From Uranotaenia lowii (Eukaryota > Arthropoda > Insecta > Diptera > Culicidae): a stretch of 64,000 nucleotides of DNA. Both the position numbers and the translations under genes were made by a program. Below are positions 1 to 10,449 of this stretch, one piece after another. The notes below the pieces were generated by a model. The model worked only from the letters and a program-made list of their open reading frames with translations. It was not told where the DNA came from and did not search any database. Numbering within the stretch: the stretch's first letter is position 1; each line of letters opens with the position of its first letter. The stretch covers positions 311,527,304 to 311,591,303 of the forward strand of contig NC_073693.1 in NCBI RefSeq assembly GCF_029784155.1, read 5' to 3'.

Positions 1-2033
1 AAATTATTTACTAATAGTATTCCTTTAACATTAGCTTGAATCTGTTTTATCAAAGGTTCGATGTAAATAGAAAAAAGTATCATCGACAATGGACAGCCCT
101 GTCGTACTGAACAAGTAATTTGAAACGAGTCTGTTAGATATCCATTCACAATTATGCGTGAAGATGCTTTACTGTAGAGGTTCTTGAGACATTCAATTAG
201 ATCATACGGTAATCCAATTTTATTTAATACTTGCCAAAGTTTTCCGTGATTGACATTATCAAAAGCCTTTTCCAAATCAGCACTTAATAGTGCTATTTTA
301 AAACGTTTCGATTGCTGAGCTTTAACTATAAGTGTTCTAATAATATCTAGATTGTGCATACATGAACTGCCTTTGTTTCCAGCTGATTACTCTGGTCCAA
401 TAATCTCATGAATATGTGCTGAAATTCTTCCAGCAAGAATTTTTGTAAAAAGCTTGTAATCTGAATTGAGAAGACATATAGGCCTGTAATTATTTAAATC
501 ATTTTTGCATCCCATTTTTGGAATAAGTGTTATGATTCCGTCAGAAAAACACTCTAAAGGTTTCAAGGTATTCCTTAAAAATCCATTAAAAAGTTTCAGT
601 AATTCTTCCTTAATAGTGTCAAACATAAAGTTATAAAATTCATAAGTAATTCCATCAGGTCCCGGAGCCTTCTTTTTCATTGAATTCTTAACCGCTGTTG
701 ATAGTTCTACTTCTGTTATAGGTTCTAAAAGTTTATTAATAGTTTCGTTACTAAACCTCTTATTTAAAAAATTTAAAGCTTCAAAACTGTTATCTAACTT
801 ATTCATTTCAGTGAATTGTTGTTTAATGTGGGATTGAACTCGATTTCTTATAGATTTTGGATCATTTATAACTCCATCGGGAGTTCTTAGTACTTTGAAC
901 TGAGGATTAATTCTACGCTTCATCATTCTTGAAATCTGATAAATACCTATTTTTTCTTGATCAAACATTGTATTTTGATTACATCTTAGAGCATAAGCGT
1001 TTAACCGATTTTGTTCTGAGTCTATAATTTTTGATTTCACTATGGCTAACTCATCAACTACATCTTCATTCTGTGTTTGTTTTTGCTGCAGATCGAACAT
1101 TTGTTTTGTCGATTGATCTTTTTTAATACGAAGCGATCTGTTAAGTTCAAATGATTTATTTTTAAAGAATTGTTTGATTTTGTTTTTCACATCAAAAGAC
1201 CACCATTCGCTGAAGCTGGTATGGTATTTACGCCTTGTTTTGAGTTGTTTGTAACATTCTTTAAATTCCTCTTGAGATGATTGGTCATTTAAAAGTTTAG
1301 TATTTATCTTCCAATACCCCTTTCCCATAATAGGAAGCCTTTGTGATTTTTCTATTTTATATGACATTACTACCGCATGATGATCTGAGAAGGCGACAGG
1401 GATGGTTTCTACTTTTTGAATTATATCATGAAACGATTTACTAACATAAAACCGATCCAATCGCGAGGCGGATGAACCTCGATGAAAAGTAAATTGCTTT
1501 TTATAAGGTAACGTAAGAGACAAAGCGTCAGCCAAACTAAAACATTCTATCAATATTTTCAGGGAAATTGAGAAATTATTAGTGTTATTTACAGTATCAT
1601 GAGAGTTTATAATACAGTTAAAATCTCCAGCCAAAAAGGTACAAGTAGTTTCAGTTTTGTTTAGATGGGGCGCTAAAGTATAATTAAAAAGTTCTTCTCT
1701 TTCCGACCTAGGTTGTGATCCAGCATGGGCATATACATTCACTAAATTAATTCCATCGGAAGCTGCTGAAATAATTCGACCAGACGGGTCCAACAAAATA
1801 TTGTCGAGATCCAAAGAATCTCGAATCAGTATCGCTGTACCTTTATTACATGTACTAATGTTGACTATGGCTTTATAATTTGAAATAAATGAAAAATCAT
1901 AAAAGTGTACTTCTTGCAACATGACAATATCTAAATCGTTTTTTATGACAAACTCGCGTAAACGTAATTTTTTCGATTTAACAGCAATAGCATTTATGTT
2001 AATGGTAGAAATTTTTCTAATATACTGCATCAT
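1..2033 (-). pseudogene. LINE ORF2: APE endonuclease plus reverse transcriptase, one nonsense codon, 3' end off-window
   Basis: Translation starts at 2033 with an endonuclease domain. Visible active-site blocks are N12/N14 in the first strand, LQE (E41), VNVYAHAG (Y101), GDFN (D137, N139), a RLDRFYVS block and a C-terminal SDHH near residue 219, so nicking chemistry looks preserved. An RT domain follows, with KAPGPDGITYEFY and YRPICLLNSDYKLFTKILA. The frame stops at TAA (387-389), directly after IGPE, where L1/Tx1 proteins normally have a glutamine before SAG. Downstream of that codon the same frame stays open to the window edge and carries DLEKAFD and RQGCPLS. One CAA-to-TAA change therefore explains the break. 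The FADD block lies outside the window. The nonsense codon splits the enzyme before its catalytic RT motifs, so this copy is probably inactive. Confidence 0.85.
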
Positions 2034-2139
2034 TTAAAATTTAAAAATTAAAGTTTAAAGAGCAAAAGGAAAAAAGATATAAGATAAAACAGTCAATAAC
2101 TTAACAACGTGATACTTGCAGGTTATGTTTCTCAATAAA

Positions 2140-3210
2140 TTATTTCTGCGACGAGCTTCGTACCTTTCCCGAAGAGGCCGTCTTCGGTTCTACGGCCAAA
2201 GCTTCAAGTGAGCTTTTTTTTGCACGACGCGTCTTCGATCTCCCTGGTCTCACGAACCCGTCATCATCAGCGCTAACAGAAGCTGTCGAACCGTCCGAGT
2301 GAGTTCTTTTCAAACCGGTGTTGGCGCCTTCCTGTGTCTCTATCTCCATATCACCATTGTTGTCATCAGAGCTTTCAGAACGACCTTCTGCAAGCACTTT
2401 GTCCGCTACCGACACCTCGACCCGATCCACCTCTTCTCCTCCTGCAGGTTTCTCTTGCCTTGGTTGGTTTCGCATGGATACTAATTTAACCATATTCAGC
2501 TCTTTCTCGCCCGTCTGGACCGGTGGACCAGAGCTCTGCAATGCAGCTGAATAGGTCGGCTGGATTTCACTTATTCTGTTGATTTTCGGCATTTGTGTTC
2601 CAGTATTATTTTTCGTTTCCTGAACAACTCGCGACTTCTTATTCTGAGGGCAATCCATCTTGAGGTGGCCCTCCATCTTACAGAGAAAGCACTTCTGTTT
2701 AAGGCCCTCATAATAGATGCGCCCACGACGATTGAGGAAATATAAAGTCATGGGTATCCCCTTTTTCAGGTCCAAGTACACGCCCCTGACTCCGGTGTAC
2801 AGGTCAAGCTCAAGCTCTGCAGGAAATTTTTCGCGTACTATTCTTTTGACACTGCCGTACTTAGATAGAACAGCCACAACATCCGAATCTGGAACTTCTG
2901 GAGGGAGCTCAAATATTCTCACGTATTTTGTGAGACCTCCAGCGATGCCCATTTTAACCGTAACTTTGTCACCATTCGAGTATTCGAATGTGTGTGCTTC
3001 TGGATTTTGCTCCAAAGCCTCTTTCATGCTGTCCTGTGTCTTGAACTTAATAAAGACCGACCTTTCTTCGGCAATCTTATACGTCGATTCCATGGTTTTC
3101 TTGTCAGCATCGAATGCTTTAACAAATCTGGCCACCTCTACCAGAGATGGACCAGCTGCACCGTCCGGGAATTTGAACGAAATCGTGTTCTTAACTAGGC
3201 TTTCAGCCAT
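2140..3210 (-). CDS. LINE ORF1 (gag-like RNA-binding protein with one CCHC zinc knuckle)
   Basis: This 356-residue protein is the nucleic-acid-binding partner of the ORF2 product and would coat element RNA in the RNP. An RRM-like pair occupies roughly residues 8-90 and 95-165, including the stretch RIFELPPEVPDSD followed by VLSKYGSV. One CCHC knuckle follows, C174-x2-C177-x4-H182-x4-C187. The tail from about 190 is acidic and low in complexity (an EIETQEG-type region, near 290) and ends in a basic RPGRSKTRRAKKSS segment that could act as a nuclear localisation or RNA-binding tail. The frame has no stops. The chosen ATG is the first in frame and gives the N terminus usual for this family, just inside a short 5' UTR. 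The layout resembles Tx1-type gag proteins. The protein looks intact although ORF2 is broken. Confidence 0.82.
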   Translation of the reverse strand: MAESLVKNTISFKFPDGAAGPSLVEVARFVKAFDADKKTMESTYKIAEERSVFIKFKTQDSMKEALEQNPEAHTFEYSNGDKVTVKMGIAGGLTKYVRIFELPPEVPDSDVVAVLSKYGSVKRIVREKFPAELELDLYTGVRGVYLDLKKGIPMTLYFLNRRGRIYYEGLKQKCFLCKMEGHLKMDCPQNKKSRVVQETKNNTGTQMPKINRISEIQPTYSAALQSSGPPVQTGEKELNMVKLVSMRNQPRQEKPAGGEEVDRVEVSVADKVLAEGRSESSDDNNGDMEIETQEGANTGLKRTHSDGSTASVSADDDGFVRPGRSKTRRAKKSSLEALAVEPKTASSGKVRSSSQK

Positions 3211-3314
3211 TTTGGATCACGTGGTCCGTTAAAAGAGGGGTTCACAATAAAGTACAATAGCCAGTAGAAAGCTTTCACTCAGAGCTCGCACGAAAAAAAA
3301 ACAACGTCTATCTC

Positions 3315-3814
3315 NNNNNNNNNNNNNNNNNNNNNNNNNNNNNNNNNNNNNNNNNNNNNNNNNNNNNNNNNNNNNNNNNNNNNNNNNNNNNNNNNNNNNN
3401 NNNNNNNNNNNNNNNNNNNNNNNNNNNNNNNNNNNNNNNNNNNNNNNNNNNNNNNNNNNNNNNNNNNNNNNNNNNNNNNNNNNNNNNNNNNNNNNNNNNN
3501 NNNNNNNNNNNNNNNNNNNNNNNNNNNNNNNNNNNNNNNNNNNNNNNNNNNNNNNNNNNNNNNNNNNNNNNNNNNNNNNNNNNNNNNNNNNNNNNNNNNN
3601 NNNNNNNNNNNNNNNNNNNNNNNNNNNNNNNNNNNNNNNNNNNNNNNNNNNNNNNNNNNNNNNNNNNNNNNNNNNNNNNNNNNNNNNNNNNNNNNNNNNN
3701 NNNNNNNNNNNNNNNNNNNNNNNNNNNNNNNNNNNNNNNNNNNNNNNNNNNNNNNNNNNNNNNNNNNNNNNNNNNNNNNNNNNNNNNNNNNNNNNNNNNN
3801 NNNNNNNNNNNNNN
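3315..3814. other. Assembly gap, 500 N
   Basis: The run is exactly 500 undetermined bases, the same size as the other three gaps, so it is a placeholder and not a measured distance. It separates the 5' region of the LINE from the first satellite array, so whether the LINE really borders the satellite is unknown. Confidence 0.97.
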
Positions 3815-6627
3815 CATTTTAAAGTTGTGATTCCAAATTAAGCTCAGAATCCCGAAAAACGGCTTCTATAAGCCAGAAAACGCATTTTAAAGTTGTGATC
3901 CCAAATTAAGCTCAGAATCCCGAAAAACGGCTTCTAAAGGCCAGAAAACGCATTTTAAAGTTGTGATCCGAAATTAAGCTCAGAATCCCGAAAAACGGCT
4001 TCTAAAGGCCAGAAAACGCATTTTAAAGTTGTGATTCCAAATTAAGCTCAGAATCCCGAAAAACGGCTTCTATAAGCCAGAAAACGCATTTTAAAGTTGT
4101 GATTTCAAATTAAGCTCAGAATCCCGAAAAACGGCTTCCTTAAGCCAGAAAACGCATCTTAAAGTTGTGATCCCAAATTAAGCTCAGAATCCCGAAAAAC
4201 GGCTTCTAAAGGCCAGAAAACGCATTTTAAAGTTGTGATCCGAAATTAAGCTCAGAATCCCGAAAAACGGCTTCTAAAGGCCAGAAAACGCATTTTAAAG
4301 TTGTGATCCCAAATTAAGCTCAGAATCCCGAAAAACGGCTTCTAAAGGCCAGAAAACGCATTTTAAAGTTGTGATTCCAAATTAAGCTCAGAATCCCGAA
4401 AAACGGCTTCTATAAGCCAGAAAACGCATTTTAAAGTTGTGATCCCAAATTAAGCTCAGAATCCCGAAAAACGGCTTCTAAAGGCCAGAAAACGCATTTT
4501 AAAGTTGTGATCCGAAATTAAGCTCAGAATCCCGAAAAACGGCTTCTAAAGGCCAGAAAACGCATTTTAAAGTTGTGATTCCAAATTAAGCTCAGAATCC
4601 CGAAAAACGGCTTCTATAAGCCAGAAAACGCATTTTAAAGTTGTGATTTCAAATTAAGCTCAGAATCCCGAAAAACGGCTTCCTTAAGCCAGAAAACGCA
4701 TCTTAAAGTTGTGATCCCAAATTAAGCTCAGAATCCCGAAAAACGTCTTCTAAAGGCCAGAAAACGCATTTTAAAGTTGTGATCCGAAATTAAGCTCAGA
4801 ATCCCGAAAAACGGCTTCTAAAGGCCAGAAAACGCATTTTAAAGTTGTGATCCCAAATTAAGCTCAGAATCCCGAAAAACGGCTTCTAAAGGCCAGAAAA
4901 CGCATTTTAAAGTTGTGATCCCAAATTAAGCTCAGAATCCCGAAAAACGGCTTCTAAAGGCCAGAAAACGCATTTTAAAGTTGGGATTCCAAATTAAGCT
5001 CAGAATCCCGAAAAACGGCTTCTATAAGCCAGAAAACGCATTTTAAAGTTGTGATCCCAAATTAAGCTCAGAATCCCGAAAAACGGCTTCTAAAGGCCAG
5101 AAAACGCATTTTAAAGTTGTGATTCCAAATTAAGCTCAGAATCCCGAAAAACGGCTTCTATAAGCCAGAAAACACATTTTAAAGTTGTGATCCCAAATTA
5201 AGCTCAGAATCCCGAAAAACGGCTTCTAAAGGCCAGAAAACGCATTTTAAAGTTGTGATCCGAAATTAAGCTCAGAATCCCGAAAAACGGCTTCTAAAGG
5301 CCAGAAAACGCATTTTAAAGTTGTGATTCCAAATTAAGCTCAGAATCCCGAAAAACGGCTTCTATAAGCCAGAAAACGCATTTTAAAGTTGTGATTTCAA
5401 ATTAAGCTCAGAATCCCGAAAAACGGCTTCCTTAAGCCAGAAAACGCATCTTAAAGTTGTGATCCCAAATTAAGCTCAGAATCCCGAAAAACGGCTTCTA
5501 AAGGCCAGAAAACGCATTTTAAAGTTGTGATCCCAAATTAAGCTCAGAATCCCGAAAAACGGCTTCTAAAGGCCAGAAAACGCATTTTAAAGTTGTGATC
5601 CCAAATTAAGCTCAGAATCCCGAAAAACGGCTTCTAAAGGCCAGAAAACGCATTTTAAAGTTGTGATTCCAAATTAAGCTCAGAATCCCGAAAAACGGCT
5701 TCTATAAGCCAGAAAACGCATTTTAAAGTTGTGATCCCAAATTAAGCTCAGAATCCCGAAAAACGGCTTCTAAAGGCCAGAAAACGCATTTTAAAGTTGT
5801 GATCCCAAATTAAGCTCAGAATCCCGAAAAACGGCTTCTAAAGGCCAGAAAACGCATTTTAAAGTTGGGATTCCAAATTAAGCTCAGAATCCCGAAAAAC
5901 GGCTTCTATAAGCCAGAAAACGCATTTTAAAGTTGTGATCCCAAATTAAGCTCAGAATCCCGAAAAACGGCTTCTAAAGGCCAGAAAACGCATTTTAAAG
6001 TTGTGATCCCAAATTAAGTTCAGAATCCCGAAAAACGGCTTCTAAAGGCCAGAAAACGCATTTTAAAGTTGTGATTTCAAATTAAGCTCAGAATCCCGAA
6101 AAACGGCTTCTATAAGCCAGAAAACGCATTTTAAAGTTGTGATCCCAAATTAAGCTCAGAATCCCGAAAAACGGCTTCCTTAAGCCAGAAAACGCATCTT
6201 AAAGTTGTGATCCCAAATTAAGCTCAGAATCCCGAAAAACGGCTTCTAAAGGCCAGAAAACGCATTTTAAAGTTGTGATCCCAAATTAAGCTCAGAATCC
6301 CGAAAAACGGCTTCTAAAGGCCAGAAAACGCATTTTAAAGTTGTGATCCCAAATTAAGCTCAGAATCCCGAAAAACGGCTTCTAAAGGCCAGAAAACGCA
6401 TTTTAAAGTTGTGATTCCAAATTAAGCTCAGAATCCCGAAAAACGGCTTCTATAAGCCAGAAAACGCATTTTAAAGTTGTGATCCCAAATTAAGCTCAGA
6501 ATCCCGAAAAACGGCTTCTAAAGGCCAGAAAACGCATTTTAAAGTTGTGATCCGAAATTAAGCTCAGAATCCCGAAAAACGGCTTCTAAAGGCCAGAAAA
6601 CGCATTTTAAAGTTGTGATTCCAAATT

Positions 6628-6685
6628 AAGCTCAGAATCCCGAAAAACGGCTTCTAAAGCTCAGAATCCCGAAAAACGGCTTCTA
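6628..6685 (+). repeat. 29-bp partial monomer duplication inside array 1
   Basis: The segment from 'aagctcag' to 'ggcttcta' (29 bp) occurs twice in a row, 6628-6656 and 6657-6685, so this monomer is 97 bp and the array phase shifts once. It accounts exactly for the 1253-bp marker spacing (18 x 68 + 29) between 5865 and 7118. Confidence 0.92.
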
Positions 6686-7117
6686 AAGGCCAGAAAACGC
6701 ATTTTAAAGTTGTGATTCCAAATTAAGCTCAGAATCCCGAAAAACGGCTTCTATAAGCCAGAAAACGCATTTTAAAGTTGTGATTTCAAATTAAGCTCAG
6801 AATCCCGAAAAACGGCTTCCTTAAGCCAGAAAACGCATCTTAAAGTTGTGATCCCAAATTAAGCTCAGAATCCCGAAAAACGTCTTCTAAAGGCCAGAAA
6901 ACGCATTTTAAAGTTGTGATCCGAAATTAAGCTCAGAATCCCGAAAAACGGCTTCTAAAGGCCAGAAAACGCATTTTAAAGTTGTGATCCCAAATTAAGC
7001 TCAGAATCCCGAAAAACGGCTTCTAAAGGCCAGAAAACGCATTTTAAAGTTGTGATCCCAAATTAAGCTCAGAATCCCGAAAAACGGCTTCTAAAGGCCA
7101 GAAAACGCATTTTAAAG

Positions 7118-10100
7118 TTGGGATTCCAAATTAAGCTCAGAATCCCGAAAAACGGCTTCTATAAGCCAGAAAACGCATTTTAAAGTTGTGATCCCAAATT
7201 AAGCTCAGAATCCCGAAAAACGGCTTCTAAAGGCCAGAAAACGCATTTTAAAGTTGTGATCCCAAATTAAGTTCAGAATCCCGAAAAACGGCTTCTAAAG
7301 GCCAGAAAACGCATTTTAAAGTTGTGATTTCAAATTAAGCTCAGAATCCCGAAAAACGGCTTCTATAAGCCAGAAAACGCATTTTAAAGTTGTGATCCCA
7401 AATTAAGCTCAGAATCCCGAAAAACGGCTTCCTTAAGCCAGAAAACGCATCTTAAAGTTGTGATCCCAAATTAAGCTCAGAATCCCGAAAAACGGCTTCT
7501 AAAGGCCAGAAAACGCATTTTAAAGTTGTGATCCCAAATTAAGCTCAGAATCCCGAAAAACGGCTTCTAAAGGCCAGAAAACGCATTTTAAAGTTGTGAT
7601 CCCAAATTAAGCTCAGAATCCCGAAAAACGGCTTCTAAAGGCCAGAAAACGCATTTTAAAGTTGTGATTCCAAATTAAGCTCAGAATCCCGAAAAACGGC
7701 TTCTATAAGCCAGAAAACGCATTTTAAAGTTGTGATCCCAAATTAAGCTCAGAATCCCGAAAAACGGCTTCTAAAGGCCAGAAAACGCATTTTAAAGTTG
7801 TGATCCGAAATTAAGCTCAGAATCCCGAAAAACGGCTTCTAAAGGCCAGAAAACGCATTTTAAAGTTGTGATTCCAAATTAAGCTCAGAATCCCGAAAAA
7901 CGGCTTCTATAAGCCAGAAAACGCATTTTAAAGTTGTGATTTCAAATTAAGCTCAGAATCCCGAAAAACGGCTTCCTTAAGCCAGAAAACGCATCTTAAA
8001 GTTGTGATCCCAAATTAAGCTCAGAATCCCGAAAAACGGCTTCTAAAGGCCAGAAAACGCATTTTAAAGTTGTGATCCCAAATTAAGCTCAGAATCCCGA
8101 AAAACGGCTTCTAAAGGCCAGAAAACGCATTTTAAAGTTGTGATCCCAAATTAAGCTCAGAATCCCGAAAAACGGCTTCTAAAGGCCAGAAAACGCATTT
8201 TAAAGTTGTGATTCCAAATTAAGCTCAGAATCCCGAAAAACGGCTTCTATAAGCCAGAAAACGCATTTTAAAGTTGTGATCCCAAATTAAGCTCAGAATC
8301 CCGAAAAACGGCTTCTAAAGGCCAGAAAACGCATTTTAAAGTTGTGATCCGAAATTAAGCTCAGAATCCCGAAAAACGGCTTCTAAAGGCCAGAAAACGC
8401 ATTTTAAAGTTGTGATTCCAAATTAAGCTCAGAATCCCGAAAAACGGCTTCTATAAGCCAGAAAACGCATTTTAAAGTTGTGATTTCAAATTAAGCTCAG
8501 AATCCCGAAAAACGGCTTCCTTAAGCCAGAAAACGCATCTTAAAGTTGTGATCCCAAATTAAGCTCAGAATCCCGAAAAACGTCTTCTAAAGGCCAGAAA
8601 ACGCATTTTAAAGTTGTGATCCGAAATTAAGCTCAGAATCCCGAAAAACGGCTTCTAAAGGCCAGAAAACGCATTTTAAAGTTGTGATCCCAAATTAAGC
8701 TCAGAATCCCGAAAAACGGCTTCTAAAGGCCAGAAAACGCATTTTAAAGTTGTGATCCCAAATTAAGCTCAGAATCCCGAAAAACGGCTTCTAAAGGCCA
8801 GAAAACGCATTTTAAAGTTGGGATTCCAAATTAAGCTCAGAATCCCGAAAAACGGCTTCTATAAGCCAGAAAACGCATTTTAAAGTTGTGATCCCAAATT
8901 AAGCTCAGAATCCCGAAAAACGGCTTCTAAAGGCCAGAAAACGCATTTTAAAGTTGTGATCCCAAATTAAGTTCAGAATCCCGAAAAACGGCTTCTAAAG
9001 GCCAGAAAACGCATTTTAAAGTTGTGATTTCAAATTAAGCTCAGAATCCCGAAAAACGGCTTCTATAAGCCAGAAAACGCATTTTAAAGTTGTGATCCCA
9101 AATTAAGCTCAGAATCCCGAAAAACGGCTTCCTTAAGCCAAAAAACGCATCTTAAAGTTGTGATCCCAAATTAAGCTCAGAATCCCGAAAAACGGCTTCT
9201 AAAGGCCAGAAAACGCATTTTAAAGTTGTGATCCCAAATTAAGCTCAGAATCCCGAAAAACGGCTTCTAAAGGCCAGAAAACGCATTTTAAAGTTGTGAT
9301 TCCAAATTAAGCTCAGAATCCCGAAAAACGGCTTCTATAAGCCAGAAAACGCATTTTAAAGTTGTGATCCCAAATTAAGCTCAGAATCCCGAAAAACGGC
9401 TTCTAAAGGCCAGAAAACGCATTTTAAAGTTGTGATCCGAAATTAAGCTCAGAATCCCGAAAAACGGCTTCTAAAGGCCAGAAAACGCATTTTAAAGTTG
9501 TGATTCCAAATTAAGCTCAGAATCCCGAAAAACGGCTTCTATAAGCCAGAAAACGCATTTTAAAGTTGTGATTTCAAATTAAGCTCAGAATCCCGAAAAA
9601 CGGCTTCCTTAAGCCAGAAAACGCATCTTAAAGTTGTGATCCCAAATTAAGCTCAGAATCCCGAAAAACGGCTTCTAAAGGCCAGAAAACGCATTTTAAA
9701 GTTGTGATCCCAAATTAAGCTCAGAATCCCGAAAAACGGCTTCTAAAGGCCAGAAAACGCATTTTAAAGTTGTGATCCCAAATTAAGCTCAGAATCCCGA
9801 AAAACGGCTTCTAAAGGCCAGAAAACGCATTTTAAAGTTGTGATTCCAAATTAAGCTCAGAATCCCGAAAAACGGCTTCTATAAGCCAGAAAACGCATTT
9901 TAAAGTTGTGATCCCAAATTAAGCTCAGAATCCCGAAAAACGGCTTCTAAAGGCCAGAAAACGCATTTTAAAGTTGTGATCCGAAATTAAGCTCAGAATC
10001 CCGAAAAACGGCTTCTAAAGGCCAGAAAACGCATTTTAAAGTTGTGATTCCAAATTAAGCTCAGAATCCCGAAAAACGGCTTCTATAAGCCAGAAAACGC

Positions 10101-10449
10101 ATTTTAAAGTTGTGATTTCAAATTAAGCTCAGAATCCCGAAAAACGGCTTCCTTAAGCCAGAAAACGCATCTTAAAGTTGTGATCCCAAATTAAGCTCAG
10201 AATCCCGAAAAACGTCTTCTAAAGGCCAGAAAACGCATTTTAAAGTTGTGATCCGAAATTAAGCTCAGAATCCCGAAAAACGGCTTCTAAAGGCCAGAAA
10301 ACGCATTTTAAAGTTGTGATCCCAAATTAAGCTCAGAATCCCGAAAAACGGCTTCTAAAGGCCAGAAAACGCATTTTAAAGTTGTGATCCCAAATTAAGC
10401 TCAGAATCCCGAAAAACGGCTTCTAAAGGCCAGAAAACGCATTTTAAAG
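7118..10449 (+). repeat. Two consecutive higher-order repeat units (25-mer and 24-mer) in array 1
   Basis: The rare 'ttgggattcc' monomer starts at 7118, 8818 and 10450, spacings of 1700 bp (25 x 68) and 1632 bp (24 x 68). Reading the diagnostic variants in order gives the same series in both units, except that one plain monomer is missing from the second. Each unit also contains an internal module used twice: tcc/tataag, ccc, ccg, tcc/tataag, ttc/cttaag, then plain copies. Earlier markers at 4981 and 5865 (13 monomers apart), and 5865 to 7118 (18 monomers plus the 29-bp duplication), are shorter versions. The next marker, 12694, is 33 monomers on and has a different middle. Confidence 0.9.

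Larger units (their letters stand above)
1..3314 (-). mobile_element. Tx1/L1-clade non-LTR retrotransposon, cut by the window edge and an assembly gap
   Basis: Two reading frames lie head to tail on the minus strand: a gag-like ORF1 with a zinc knuckle (2140-3210) and an ORF2 with an APE-type endonuclease followed by reverse transcriptase (1-2033), separated by about 106 bp. This is the order expected of an L1/Tx1-type LINE. About 104 bp of candidate 5' UTR (3211-3314) is visible before the gap. The 3' half of the RT domain and the 3' end lie beyond position 1. Base composition is AT-rich in ORF2 and clearly more GC-rich in ORF1, a contrast often seen in LINEs. The clade call rests on the ORF1 architecture (RRM-like region plus one CCHC) and the L1/Tx1-like RT blocks. 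No database comparison was possible. Confidence 0.85.

Noticed and set aside
2717..3232. 171-codon plus-strand open frame
   Set aside because: It is antisense to the LINE ORF1, which has a clear CCHC knuckle and family architecture.
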